Notes: generated by a model from the letters alone, not told the origin. Positions 37,802 to 46,592 are shown, counted from the first letter of the stretch. The stretch is 64,000 nt of DNA from Gordoniibacillus kamchatkensis (GCF_000829455.1 NZ_JXAK01000016.1:46556-110555); one strand, 5' to 3'. Made by a program: numbers and translations.

Positions 37802-39424
37802 ATGGAACTGGAACAATCGCCGCTTACGCCGATCCGGCGGCTCGAGCTGCTGCGGGAAATCGCCGAAACGATCAACGGCGCTTATGAGATGGAACCGATG
37901 CTGGACGCCGTGCTGCAAAAGCTGCTGCAGCTGACGGGACTGCAGGCCGGCTGGGTGTTTTTGACCAAGCCGGGCTCTTGCAATTTCAGCTGTGCGGCCG
38001 ATTGCCGGCTGCCGCCGGCGCTTGAGATCGACGGCAAACGGCCGATGCGGGAAGGGAGCTGCTGGTGTCTGGACCGGTTCTGGGACGGGCGGCTCCGCCA
38101 CGCCGTGAACATTTTGAATTGCAAGCGCATTGAGGACGCTATCAAGTACCGGTGGGGAGATACGCAAGGAATCAGCCATCACGCTTCCATACCGCTGCGC
38201 GCCGGGACCGAGCTGTTCGGCATCCTCAACGTCGCGTCTCCGGGGAAAACGCATTTCAGCGGCGAAGAGCTGGCTGTGCTGCAATCGATCGCGTATCAGA
38301 TCGGAACTGCCGCGCATCGGATCCGGCTATATCAGACCGAGCAGAAGCGGGCTACCCTGTTCGAACGGCTCGGGCAGGTGACCCGGCATATCGGCACGCT
38401 GCTGGACAGCCGCAGCCTGGCGGCAGGCATCGTCGGCAGCGCCGGGGAACGGATGGGCTGGCCGGGCGTCGCGTTGTTCGTGAAGGAGGCGCAAGGCTTA
38501 TCCCGACGGGCGCTGTATCAACGCGGGCAGCTGGACGAACATATTGTACCTGTTGCCGAAAAACGCGGAGGCATGCTGGCGGCGGCGCTGGCGGAAGAAC
38601 GCACGGTGCAATGGTACGGTCACGAACAGGAGCTCGGCGCGCCCGGCGGGAAATGGTGGAGCGGGGTCGCGGCGCCCCTCGTGCTGCAGGGCGAGCCGTT
38701 CGGCGTGCTGGCGGTCGGCGGCGCCGGGCCATCGGGGCTGGACGCGATCGATGCCGAAGTGCTGGAAGCGCTCGCCGCCCACGTCGCGCTTACGTACGAC
38801 AACGTTTACTTGCACGAGAAGCAGCGCGAGCTCGCGCGCTGGGAAGAGCGCAACCGGATTGCCCGCGATTTGCACGATTCCGTCTCGCAAATGCTGTTCT
38901 CGATGAGCCTCCATGCGAAAGGACTCGCCCATTCGCTGCCGGACGTGCCGGAAGCGGCGAAGCAGGCGCTGTGCGAAGTGCAGCGGCTGTCGCAAACGGC
39001 CGCTGGAGAGATGCGGGCGATGATTCGCCAGCTGCGTCCGGTCGGGCTCGAGGAAGGTTTGCTGACCGGTCTGCAGCGCTACGGCGAAGGTATAGGCCTC
39101 CGCGTCTCGTATGCCGCGGCGGATTTGCGGCAGCTTCCGGAAAGGCTCGAAGATGCGCTGTGGCGTATCGGACAGGAAGCTTTGAACAACGTCCGCAAGC
39201 ATGCGCACAGCGACATGGCGCAAATCAAGCTGTCGTTTACGCAGTGGGAAGCGTGCATGACGGTATCCGACGACGGAGTCGGACTGCCAAAGCGCAAGGC
39301 GGCGAAAACGGCAGGCTACGGCATGACCACGATGCGGGAGCGGGCCGAGGCGCTGGGAGGCACGCTGACGGTGACAAGCAAGGCGGGAAAAGGGACGCAG
39401 GTGACGGTCCGCCTGCCGCTGTGA
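37802..39424 (+). CDS. yhcY: YhcY-like sensor histidine kinase with cysteine-rich GAF domain
   Basis: About 540 residues without membrane helices, so a cytoplasmic sensor. First GAF domain (about 15-175) contains seven cysteines, including SCNFSCAADC, GSCWCLDRF and NILNCKRIE; in the AirS/YhcY group such cysteines can hold a [2Fe-2S] cluster that senses oxygen or redox state. Second GAF (about 190-330). Then the HisKA_3 box NRIARDLHDSVSQMLFSMSL with the phospho-His, and the ATPase boxes ALNNVRKHAHSD, VSDDGVGLP and GYGMTTMRERAEALGG. ATG 37802 follows GAGGTCGGACGC. Partner regulator is the next gene, and yhdA follows, as in Bacillus subtilis. Confidence 0.88.
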   Translation: MELEQSPLTPIRRLELLREIAETINGAYEMEPMLDAVLQKLLQLTGLQAGWVFLTKPGSCNFSCAADCRLPPALEIDGKRPMREGSCWCLDRFWDGRLRHAVNILNCKRIEDAIKYRWGDTQGISHHASIPLRAGTELFGILNVASPGKTHFSGEELAVLQSIAYQIGTAAHRIRLYQTEQKRATLFERLGQVTRHIGTLLDSRSLAAGIVGSAGERMGWPGVALFVKEAQGLSRRALYQRGQLDEHIVPVAEKRGGMLAAALAEERTVQWYGHEQELGAPGGKWWSGVAAPLVLQGEPFGVLAVGGAGPSGLDAIDAEVLEALAAHVALTYDNVYLHEKQRELARWEERNRIARDLHDSVSQMLFSMSLHAKGLAHSLPDVPEAAKQALCEVQRLSQTAAGEMRAMIRQLRPVGLEEGLLTGLQRYGEGIGLRVSYAAADLRQLPERLEDALWRIGQEALNNVRKHAHSDMAQIKLSFTQWEACMTVSDDGVGLPKRKAAKTAGYGMTTMRERAEALGGTLTVTSKAGKGTQVTVRLPL

Positions 39425-39448
39425 CGAGGCGAGAGGAGGAGTGGGGGA

Positions 39449-40108
39449 ATGGAACGGTTGGAACCGCTTAACAAGCTGACACTGCTGCTGGTGGACGATC
39501 ACGCCATCGTAAGGCAAGGATTGCGCTATTATTTGAATACGCAGCCCGATTTGCAAGTTGTCGGCGAGGCTGCCAACGGGCAAGAGGCGGTTGAGCTGGC
39601 GAAGCAGCTGCAGCCCGACGTCGTGCTGATGGATTTGATCATGCCGAATATGAACGGCATCGAGGCGACGGGCGTGCTCAGGGAGCTTTTCCCGGACATG
39701 AAGGTGCTCGTCTTGACGACGTTCTCCGATAAAGACTATGTGCTGGCGGCCATTAAGGCCGGCGCTGCCGGTTATTTGCTGAAGGATGCCGATCCGGAGC
39801 GCATCGCGGAGGCGATTCGGCAAGCGCACAGAGGGTTGCCGCAGCTTGACCCGGCCGTTGCCGGCCAGCTCATGTCGCATTTGGCTGCGCCCGCCAAGCC
39901 GGACAGCAGCGCGCCGGAGCGGCTGACCGAGCGGGAGAAAGAAGTGCTCGGACTGATCGCGCAAGGCTGCTCCAATAAAGAAATCGCCGCTGCGCTCGGC
40001 ATCACGGAAAAGACAGTGAAGACGCATGTCAGCAGCGTATTGGCCAAGCTCGGCTTGGCCGACCGCACGCAGGCGGCGCTGTACGCGGTCAAGCACGGGT
40101 TTGCCTGA
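39449..40108 (+). CDS. yhcZ: YhcZ-like NarL/LuxR-family response regulator
   Basis: 219 residues. Receiver domain with VDDHAIVRQG, phosphorylated Asp in VVLMDLIMPNMNG, Thr in VLVLTTFSD and Lys in GYLLKDADP; LuxR-type helix-turn-helix (LTEREKEVLGLIAQG through NKEIAAALGITEKTVKTHVS). GAGAGGAGGAGTGGGGGA precedes ATG 39449. Encoded 24 bases after the kinase. A 16-base inverted repeat just downstream (40127-40142) is a candidate binding site for it. Confidence 0.93.
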   Translation: MERLEPLNKLTLLLVDDHAIVRQGLRYYLNTQPDLQVVGEAANGQEAVELAKQLQPDVVLMDLIMPNMNGIEATGVLRELFPDMKVLVLTTFSDKDYVLAAIKAGAAGYLLKDADPERIAEAIRQAHRGLPQLDPAVAGQLMSHLAAPAKPDSSAPERLTEREKEVLGLIAQGCSNKEIAAALGITEKTVKTHVSSVLAKLGLADRTQAALYAVKHGFA

Positions 40109-40126
40109 GCTGCCGCGGCTCCGGTC

Positions 40127-40142
40127 TACGACCAAAGTCGTA
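40127..40142. promoter_or_regulatory. Inverted repeat, candidate response-regulator operator
   Basis: TACGAC-CAAA-GTCGTA, perfect 6-bp arms, followed by a third half-site CGACT. It lies between the regulator and the FMN reductase gene, about 135 bases before the latter. NarL-type regulators bind such short inverted repeats. Confidence 0.4.
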
Positions 40143-40280
40143 CGACTCCAGGTCCGGCATGGCAGGGGCAAATTGCCGAGGCGCTGGGCCGCCCTTGTAC
40201 CGAAGCGGAGACGGTTAATCACAGGTAAACTGAAATTGTAAACGAGATCACGACGAAACGCCTGAAAGGATGACCCGAAA

Positions 40281-40850
40281 ATGAACACGAAGCTGAACAT
40301 CGTTTTAATCGCCGGAAGCAACCGCCGCAACGCCACCAGCACCAAGCTGCTGCGCTATATGGGAGAAGCGCTGCGCAAGCGGGGGGCGAACGTGAAGCTG
40401 ATCGATTTGTACGAGACGCCGGTGCCTTTGTATTCGCCAGATGCGGAGGAGACGGACGCGAATACCGAGGCGATGGTCCGCACCGTCGGCGAGGCGGATG
40501 CGATCGTGCTGGCGACGCCGGAATATCACGGCTCGATATCCGGCGTGCTCAAAAATGCGCTCGATTATATGGGCTCGGCCGAATTTTCCGGCAAGCCGGT
40601 GCTGTCCGTCAGCTCGTCCGGCGGCGCCGTCGGGGTCAGCTCGCTGACCCACTTGCAAGCGATCGTGCGCAATTTGCACGGCGTCAATAGCCCCGAGTGG
40701 CTGTCGCTCGGCGGCGACGCGCGGCATTTTGCCGCCGACGGCTCGCCGGCGGACGCCGCTGTCCGGCAGCGGGTGGAGCGCACGCTGGACAGCCTGCTCC
40801 GTCTGGCCGAGTTGCTGCGCCCGAACGCCGCCGGCGTGAAAATCGGATGA
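40281..40850 (+). CDS. yhdA: NADPH-dependent FMN reductase (YhdA/azoreductase-like)
   Basis: 189 residues, flavodoxin-like fold. FMN-phosphate loop AGSNRRNATSTKLL near residue 12, and the ATPEYHGSISGVLKNALDY block (about 75-95) that stacks on the flavin in this family. CTGAAAGGATGACCCGAAA precedes ATG 40281. Following yhcY and yhcZ, the same order as in B. subtilis, it is a likely target of that two-component system and would reduce FMN, quinones or azo compounds with NADPH. Confidence 0.9.
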   Translation: MNTKLNIVLIAGSNRRNATSTKLLRYMGEALRKRGANVKLIDLYETPVPLYSPDAEETDANTEAMVRTVGEADAIVLATPEYHGSISGVLKNALDYMGSAEFSGKPVLSVSSSGGAVGVSSLTHLQAIVRNLHGVNSPEWLSLGGDARHFAADGSPADAAVRQRVERTLDSLLRLAELLRPNAAGVKIG

Positions 40851-41174
40851 GCGTTAGACGGCAATTTGCTCGGTGCAGCTGCAGAAGCGTCAGCGCCTCG
40901 GTTGGCGGGAACGGTCTGTGGTCATTGCAGCTGCATCGGGTTTTGCCGCGGCAGCAGTAGTGACCGAAACGTCCGTTACAGCTCAGGATTTGCAAAAAAA
41001 GGACGGTGCAAAACCGCCGGAACTTGACGCCTGCTGCGTCAAAAGGGCGAACCGCCCGGCTTCGCCTGGGTGTGAACTGCCGCATACATAATTGTGCTGG
41101 CCTGCTTATCCGGGCATTCATCTTTTGCCGGCATCGCCAATATGCTAATGTATCACGAAGGCGAGGTGACGGCA
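40851..41174. other. Intergenic stretch before cwlJ, no gene
   Basis: No supported gene. TCATCTT at about 41115 and AATATGCT 14 bases further on weakly resemble a mother-cell sigma-E promoter, which would suit cwlJ, but the match is imperfect. Confidence 0.35.
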
Positions 41175-41606
41175 TTGGCTGTAGTAAAGGCAAGGAGTTC
41201 CGACGTCGATTTGCTGGCCAGGCTGCTGCGGGCGGAGGCGGAGGGAGAAGGGGAGCTCGGCATGCTGCTTGTCGGCAACGTGGGCATTAACCGCATCCGC
41301 GCGAACTGCTCGGATTTTAAAGGCATCCGCACAATCCCGCAAATGGTGCATCAGCCGCATGCGTTCGAGGCGTTGATTCACGGCTACTTTTATCAAAAGG
41401 CGCGCGAAAAGGAGAGGCGGCTCGCCCGGCGCGCGATTAACGGGGAGTGGCATTGGCCGGCCCGATTCAGCCTGTGGTATTTCCGGCCGCCGGGTGCCTG
41501 TCCGCCCGTCTGGTACAACCAGCCGCACGTAGGACGCTACAAGAAGCATTGCTTCTATCAGCCGACGGCAAAAGAGTGCGAGAACGTGTACCGCGTTTTC
41601 GCCTGA
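41175..41606 (+). CDS. cwlJ: Spore cortex-lytic cell wall hydrolase CwlJ
   Basis: 143 residues, almost exactly the length of B. subtilis CwlJ, and without signal peptide, as expected for an enzyme made in the mother cell and placed on the spore coat. It has the SleB/CwlJ catalytic Glu region RLLRAEAEGEGELGMLLVGN and the later CPPVWYNQPHVGRYKKHCFY. TTG 41175 behind GCGAGGTGACGGCA gives this length; in-frame codons further upstream would add an unsupported extension. It degrades the muramic-lactam cortex during germination, fitting the gerA-type operon in the same window. Confidence 0.88.
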   Translation: MAVVKARSSDVDLLARLLRAEAEGEGELGMLLVGNVGINRIRANCSDFKGIRTIPQMVHQPHAFEALIHGYFYQKAREKERRLARRAINGEWHWPARFSLWYFRPPGACPPVWYNQPHVGRYKKHCFYQPTAKECENVYRVFA

Positions 41607-41611
41607 TGTCG

Positions 41612-41658
41612 CAAAAACGAGGAGCCCCGCGCCGCCGCTCGGGACTCCTCGTTTTTTT
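41612..41658. terminator. Bidirectional terminator between cwlJ and the MFS gene
   Basis: AAAACGAGGAG pairs with CTCCTCGTTTT, with an inner CCCG/CGGG, flanked by A and T runs. It ends cwlJ and the leftward MFS gene. Confidence 0.9.
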
Positions 41659-42834
41659 AAGCCGATATGTTTCGTTCGAACGATGCCGTGCCTCGCGCCG
41701 AAAAATACGGAATCGTGGCTGAGCATGCGAGAGCGAGGACGAGAAGCGTCACGAACCAGCCTCCGCTCAGTTCCTTCAGCGGCAGCACGAGCACGAGTAG
41801 CGTTATTCTGGATACGTTGAGGAGGCATTCCCGCCAGACGAATATGCGTGCTTGCCGGATGGCGGAGAAGCTGCTGATGATGGCGAATTGCCGCGTGTTC
41901 CATACCGTGCCGAAATAGAACATGCCGACGGTCGTCAAGATGTTGGACAAGACGAGGAACGGTGCCAGGCGCAGCAAAGCGATCAGAAAGCCGACCGCGA
42001 TCGAAGCCATACCGAGGCTGAGCCAGACGCCGGACGGAGCGTAAGCCGGCGGTAAATTGCCATCGCGGCGATGGAGGACAAGGCGTACAGCACGTTCAGC
42101 AAGGCGATCACAAGCTTCTCCTGCGACACGGAGAACGTGAACAGCAGGGCGAACAAGCCTTGAAACTGCAAGAAAACGCCGGCCGCCAGGCAAGAAGGCA
42201 CCATCCAGCGCAGCGCCGGGGTAACGAACACTTCGCGGAACGACATGCGCTCAAACATCGGCTCCGGCACCCCTTCGAACGAAATGCGCGGGATGAAGAA
42301 CGAAACGGTCAGCAAAATGGCGACGAACACGAACATGAGCAGAAACGAGCCGCCGTAGCCGATCCATTGAATGACGAGCGCGAACACGATCGGATTGACG
42401 ATCGAAACGACTTGGCCGATGATGCTCGAGTACGAGAAGTAGCCTTCGAAATCGCGGCCTTTGCCGATCAGGCACAGCGTTAAATTTTGCGTCGATGCAT
42501 AGAAGCCCCACATCGCTCCTACCGGTATCGCGATAATCGCGATCCACAGCGCCCGGTTGTCGAGCTGCAAAAACGACAGCAGGGCGAAGGTCAGCGCACC
42601 GCATACGGCTACCGACCGGATCAGCATCCGGTTGGAAAACAGGGAGATGAGGCGCGCCCCGGCGATAAAACAGCACGACCAGGAAAGAAACAGCACGAGA
42701 TTGAACAGCGTCACATCGAAAATGCTTTTGTTTTTTTCCCATAAGTACAAATTGACGAAAATGCCGATATAGTTGAATATGATGTTGCAGGAAGCGTTCA
42801 TGAGCAGAAGCCGTTTGATGTCTTTCGATATCAT
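41657..42834 (-). pseudogene. MFS-type membrane transporter, frameshifted as read
   Basis: About 392 residues and 11-12 helices in two frames. Part 1 from ATG 42834 (MISKDIKRLLLMNASCNIIF) runs to LSSIAAMAIYRRL near 42045; part 2 continues AYAPSGVWLSLGMASIAVGF to the stop at 41657. Adding one G on the minus strand (CC at 42046-42047 on the plus strand) restores the frame. The first part resembles the YttB/MFS_1 subset without an obvious substrate signature. Terminator shared with cwlJ. Probably intact in the organism. Confidence 0.8.
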
Positions 42835-43011
42835 CTAAGTTGCGCCTCTTTTCCGCGTACTTGCTATATGCCGAGATCATCATACAACGGGTGGCGGACG
42901 GAGGTCTATAGCGAATTTTGCCCGGGTTGCCGCTGGCGTTTCCGCTGGCCTCCTTGTCCGATCCGTGGTAAGCTGAATGTGCGATACGCAAGTAAGGAGG
43001 GACGGTCCGTC

Positions 43012-43518
43012 GTGAGCAGGGAAATCGAGCGCAAATATTTGCTTTCCGCCGCAGCGGACGACGTGCTGAAGAGGCAGGACGTCACGTTCGTCAGCCGCGA
43101 ATATATGTATCAAACCTATCTCGCCTATGCCGGGGATCAGGAACTGCGCATCCGCAAAATCGTCGCCCCGGACGGCGCTGTGCGTTTTACGCACACGTTC
43201 AAGGCCGGGCACGGCATGTCGCGCGAAGAGATCGAATACGCGATTTCGGAAGACATTTACGAGCAGCTGCTGCGGCGCCTGAACGCCGTGCCGCTGGAAA
43301 AAGTGCGGACGACGGTTGAGTCGGGCGGCCTGCGCTGCGAAATCGACGAGTACAAGCAGGTACAGCTCGCCGTCGTCGAGGTCGAATTTACGGACGAGGA
43401 TGCGGCCCGGGCGTTTCAGCCGCCTGCCTGGTTCGGGCGCGAGCTCGGCGCGGAGGAGGAGTTCCGCAACAAGACGCTGTGGCTGAAGCTGCAGACGCCA
43501 ACGTTTGCCCAAGGATAA
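43012..43518 (+). CDS. CYTH-domain protein (triphosphate tunnel enzyme family)
   Basis: 168 residues. The diagnostic ExExK motif is at the N-terminus (SREIERKYLL), followed by basic and acidic strands of the tunnel: QELRIRKI, RFTHTFKAG, EEIEYAISE, LRCEIDEYKQ, VVEVEFTDED. AAGGAGG at 42994-43000 selects GTG 43012. Members hydrolyse inorganic triphosphate or act on nucleotide/thiamine triphosphates in the cytoplasm; the exact substrate here is unknown. A long hairpin follows the gene. Confidence 0.9.
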   Translation: MSREIERKYLLSAAADDVLKRQDVTFVSREYMYQTYLAYAGDQELRIRKIVAPDGAVRFTHTFKAGHGMSREEIEYAISEDIYEQLLRRLNAVPLEKVRTTVESGGLRCEIDEYKQVQLAVVEVEFTDEDAARAFQPPAWFGRELGAEEEFRNKTLWLKLQTPTFAQG

Positions 43519-43567
43519 CCGGCTTACGCCGGCCATCTACCGTAACGGATACTTTCATGAAGGAGCA

Positions 43568-43610
43568 AAACGGCTCCATCCGCAAGATTTGCTTGCGGAT
43601 GGAGCCGTTT
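43568..43610 (+). terminator. Long perfect hairpin, probable terminator
   Basis: AAACGGCTCCATCCGCAAG pairs perfectly over 19 bp with the downstream arm around a five-base loop, ending GTTTCTATT. Located 50 bases after the CYTH gene stop. Confidence 0.75.
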
Positions 43611-43760
43611 CTATTGGCGGCGGCTGGAACCGCGGCGCGGCAATTGGCTGCATGGCAGAACAGGCTGGCTGCCGGTGTATTAGGCGCATGGCAGTCGCCC
43701 TGCAGTCGCCCAGCAGCCGCTCGGCACGGCATTTGAGCCGCGCGCATGGCTGCAAAAAAC

Positions 43761-43960
43761 GGTTAACGGAACTATGTTCCGTTAACCACGTCATTTCCCG
43801 TTATTTCCCAATTTTAGCGGAACGCGATTCCGTTATTTGCCCGCAAAACAGCGTGAAATCGGGTATGAGCAAACAAATTGCCGCCGATAGCGGAACTGTG
43901 TTCCTCTAACGTGTAAAATTCGCCCTCGTATGCCTGGATAGCGGAACAGAGTTCCTTTAT
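43761..43960. repeat. Cluster of four related short palindromes
   Basis: Copy 1 (43761-43787): GGTTAACGGAAC, TAT, then its exact complement. Copies 2-4 (43816-43835, 43889-43909, 43938-43960) share AGCGGAAC-NNN-then TTCC plus T/A-rich end (GTTCCGTTA-like) with increasing mismatches. They occupy most of the gap between the CYTH gene and uxaC and match no gene. Confidence 0.6.
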
Positions 43961-44013
43961 TCTTTGATGCATTCGCGGCTTCATATGCTGCGCTTTTTGC
44001 CAAGCGGCAGTGT

Positions 44014-45426
44014 TCATTTTCCGAAGCCGAAGTATACGTTCGCGTTATTGAACGAAATGTCCTGCACGATGCCGCCGAGCAGCTCCATATCGTTCGGCGC
44101 TTCGCCGTCCTCCACCCATTCGCCGATCATGTTGCAGAGAATGCGGCGGAAATATTCGTGGCGCGTGTAGGAGAGGAAGCTGCGGGAGTCCGTCAGCATG
44201 CCGACGAAGCGGCTGAGCAGGCCGATATTGGCCAGTTTTTTCATCTGATCGATCATGCCGTCTTTCGTATCGTTGAACCACCATGCCGAGCCGAACTGGA
44301 TTTTGCCCGGTACGCCTCCGCCCTGGAAGCTGCCGATGATCGTGGCGATGACGTCGTTGTCGCGCGGGTTGAGCGAGTACAAAATCGTTTTGGCGAGCGT
44401 GTCTTCGCGGTCCAGAGCGTCCAGCAGGCGCACGAGCGGCTGGGCGACGAGGGTGTCGTTCATCGAGTCGAAGCCGGTGTCCGGGCCGATCTTCGCGAAC
44501 ATGCGGCTGTTGTTGTTGCGGTGCGCGTTGATATGGAACTGCATCGCCCAGCCGCGTGCGGCGTACAGCTTGCCGAGGAAGACGAGCGTGTACGTTTTGT
44601 ACTTCTTCTCTTCCTCCAGGCTGATGCCGCCGCCTTGCAAAGCCTTGGCGAAAATCGCCGCCGCCTCGTCCTTCGTCGTATCGGCGTAGGCGACATAGTC
44701 GAGCGCATGGTCGGATACGCGGCCGCCGACGGAATGGAAAAAGTCGACGCGCGTTTCGAGCGCAGCGAGCAGGTCGTCGTATGTAGCGATCGGCCGGCCG
44801 AACACTTCGCCCAGCTTCGCGATCCACGGCAGGAACGTGGCGCGGTTAATTTCGAGCCCTTTGTCCGGGCGGAACGACGGCAGCACGTCGCAGTCGAAGT
44901 CCAGCAATTGCTTGATTTTGATATGATATTCCAAAGAGTCCGTCGGATCGTCCGTCGTGCACACGACGCGCACGTTCGATTTCGTGATCAGGTCGCGGGC
45001 GGCGAAGCCAGGCCCGTTCAGTTGCGCGTTCACGTTCTCCCAGATAACTGGAGCGTTTTTCTCGTTGATCAGGAGGTCCACGCCGAAAAAACGTTGCAGC
45101 TCGAGGTGCGACCAGTGGTACAGCGGATTACCGATCGTTTGCGGCACCGTTTTCGCGTAGGCCAGGAAGCGGTCGTAGTCGGTAACGCTTTCACCGCCGG
45201 TAACGAGCTCCTCCTTGCAGCCGGCAGCGCGCATCACCCTCCATTTGTAGTGATCGCCGTACAGCCACGCCGCAGTCAAATTCGGAAAGCGGATGTTGTC
45301 GTAAATTTCTTGCGGGCTCAAGTGGCAGTGGTAATCGATGATCGGCATTTGCTTGGCGTAATCGTGGTACAGCTTGACGGCCGTATCGTTCTTGAGCAAA
45401 AAATTGTCGTCCATAAAGCGCTTCAT
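44014..45426 (-). CDS. uxaC: Glucuronate/galacturonate isomerase UxaC
   Basis: First enzyme of uronate breakdown: interconverts D-glucuronate and D-fructuronate (and galacturonate and tagaturonate). About 471 residues from ATG 45426, the usual family length; AAAGGTGG lies ten bases upstream. Active-site landmarks: PIIDYHCHLSPQEIYDN near the start, GNPLYHWSHLELQRFFGV, CTTDDPTDSLEYH, QFHINAHRNNNSRMF and FNDTKDGMIDQM. An upstream GTG (45462) is in frame but less likely. It is transcribed alone from a promoter flanked by two identical palindromic operators. Confidence 0.94.
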   Translation of the reverse strand: MKRFMDDNFLLKNDTAVKLYHDYAKQMPIIDYHCHLSPQEIYDNIRFPNLTAAWLYGDHYKWRVMRAAGCKEELVTGGESVTDYDRFLAYAKTVPQTIGNPLYHWSHLELQRFFGVDLLINEKNAPVIWENVNAQLNGPGFAARDLITKSNVRVVCTTDDPTDSLEYHIKIKQLLDFDCDVLPSFRPDKGLEINRATFLPWIAKLGEVFGRPIATYDDLLAALETRVDFFHSVGGRVSDHALDYVAYADTTKDEAAAIFAKALQGGGISLEEEKKYKTYTLVFLGKLYAARGWAMQFHINAHRNNNSRMFAKIGPDTGFDSMNDTLVAQPLVRLLDALDREDTLAKTILYSLNPRDNDVIATIIGSFQGGGVPGKIQFGSAWWFNDTKDGMIDQMKKLANIGLLSRFVGMLTDSRSFLSYTRHEYFRRILCNMIGEWVEDGEAPNDMELLGGIVQDISFNNANVYFGFGK

Positions 45427-45455
45427 GCGGGGCATTCCACCTTTGCTTGAAGAAT

Positions 45456-45469
45456 TGTTCACGTGAACA
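45456..45469. promoter_or_regulatory. Palindromic operator 1 of uxaC
   Basis: TGTTCACGTGAACA, a perfect 14-bp palindrome, located just after the expected transcription start and 30 bases before the uxaC start. LacI- or GntR-type repressors bind such sites. Confidence 0.7.
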
Positions 45470-45486
45470 TTGACCTTCCAGCTCTA

Positions 45487-45515
45487 ATGTTACTCCGAAG
45501 CCGGGGCAATTACAA
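45487..45515 (-). promoter_or_regulatory. Probable uxaC promoter
   Basis: On the minus strand, -35 TTGTAA (45515-45510) and -10 TAACAT (45492-45487), 17 bases apart, lie exactly between the two operators. Confidence 0.5.
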
Positions 45516-45523
45516 CGATAAAA

Positions 45524-45537
45524 TGTTCACGTGAACA
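45524..45537. promoter_or_regulatory. Palindromic operator 2 of uxaC
   Basis: Second exact copy of TGTTCACGTGAACA, nine bases upstream of the -35 box and 68 bases centre to centre from operator 1. Two identical sites bracketing a promoter suggest cooperative repression, probably relieved by a uronate catabolite. Confidence 0.7.
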
Positions 45538-45599
45538 ATTTTCGCCGCCAATGCGGAAGAGGCGGTTTAAATAACCGTTGCGTTCCGCTATAACATTCC

Positions 45600-45629
45600 T
45601 TGACGGGAATATTCCAATTGAAGTATATT
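45600..45629 (+). promoter_or_regulatory. Probable promoter of the SRPBCC gene
   Basis: -35 TTGACG (45600-45605) and -10 TATATT (45624-45629) with 18 bases between. The spacer contains the palindrome GGAATATTCC. Confidence 0.5.
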
Positions 45630-45667
45630 TAAATCAGAGGTTTAAATTGAGATATGGAGGGATGGAT

Positions 45668-46171
45668 TTGACAGTGAAATCGGAAGGCAAGGAGTTAGTC
45701 ATAACACGTGTACTCCATGCGTCGCGCGAGCTTGTATTCAAAGCATGGTCCGAGGTCGAACATCTGAAGCGATGGTGGGGACCGAAAGGATTTGAAATAA
45801 GTGTCGCGCAATTGGATTTCCGTCCGGGCGGATTTTTCCACTACAACATGCAATCTCCCGATGGTAATCAAATGTGGGGTAAATTTGTGTATCTGGAAAT
45901 CGAAGCTTTCGAAAAGATTGTCTGGGTCAACAGCTTTTCAGATGAGGCGGGCAACATTGTCCGGGCTCCATTTAGCGATTTGATCCCGCTGGAAATACGC
46001 AATGCGGTAACCTTTAGCGAAAATAACGGTATTACCACAATGACATTGCGCAGCGGACCGATCAACGCAACTGAGGAAGAGAGAAGCTTTTTTGAAGGTA
46101 TGTTCGAATCAATGCAGGAGGGCTTTGGAGGAACCTTCGATCAGCTCGAAGAATATTTGGCAAACCGTTAG
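45668..46171 (+). CDS. SRPBCC (AHSA1-like) domain protein
   Basis: About 167 residues forming one START/Bet v1-like ligand-binding fold. Landmarks of the AHSA1 group: ITRVLHASRELVFKAWSE, HLKRWWGPKGFE, LDFRPGGFFHYNMQSPDG and the C-terminal GGTFDQLEEYLANR helix. GGAGGG at 45656-45661 fits TTG 45668; ATG 45662 is too close. These proteins bind hydrophobic ligands or act with small regulators; no partner is adjacent. Compact hairpin follows. Confidence 0.88.
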   Translation: MTVKSEGKELVITRVLHASRELVFKAWSEVEHLKRWWGPKGFEISVAQLDFRPGGFFHYNMQSPDGNQMWGKFVYLEIEAFEKIVWVNSFSDEAGNIVRAPFSDLIPLEIRNAVTFSENNGITTMTLRSGPINATEEERSFFEGMFESMQEGFGGTFDQLEEYLANR

Positions 46172-46227
46172 AGGTCTTGAAAGAGTCGATTTCTCATCAA
46201 CGAGGTTGATTGCGGTAGAACATGTTC

Positions 46228-46254
46228 ATAGGGCATCCAATTTGGATGCCCTAT
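46228..46254 (+). terminator. Hairpin after the SRPBCC gene
   Basis: ATAGGGCATCCAA and TTGGATGCCCTAT are perfect complements almost adjacent to each other. No strong T tract follows, so it may be a weak terminator. Confidence 0.5.
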
Positions 46255-46321
46255 TGCTGGAAAACTTGCCGTTTTAATACAGCCGCTGAGCCCTATCTTA
46301 AATAACCTGAAGTTTTTTGAC

Positions 46322-46563
46322 CTTATGCCCTTGCTGGCAAGGAAAGTTGCCATGGTCGGGAGGAAGGGGATGCGGTTATATCGTGATTCGACTGATGTTG
46401 CAGTCGTTGCTCCCCAACACGATTGGACGAAGGACGTTGAATATTTACAGACTTTGAGAATTATACGACTTTTAAGCCTGCCACATTACACACTTCGCAT
46501 GTGAACGATATGCTGAATCAAGTGATTAGCTGGTCTACCGCATTAAAATCTTTACGGGGCTAA
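46322..46563 (+). pseudogene. C-terminal remnant of a protein, possibly alpha/beta-hydrolase-like
   Basis: Frame 1 reads MRLYRDSTDVAVVAPQHDW and TKDVE (about 46371-46443). After a one-base shift, another frame gives IFTDFENYTTFKPATLHTSH and VNDMLNQVISWS, ending TALKSLRG at TAA 46563. Together they look like the last 65-75 residues of one protein, with no start or N-terminal part. Similar tails occur in small alpha/beta-hydrolase-like proteins, but this is a weak recollection. Decayed gene end. Confidence 0.4.
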
Positions 46564-46592
46564 CAAGTTACGGTTCGTTATATTTCTCGCAA

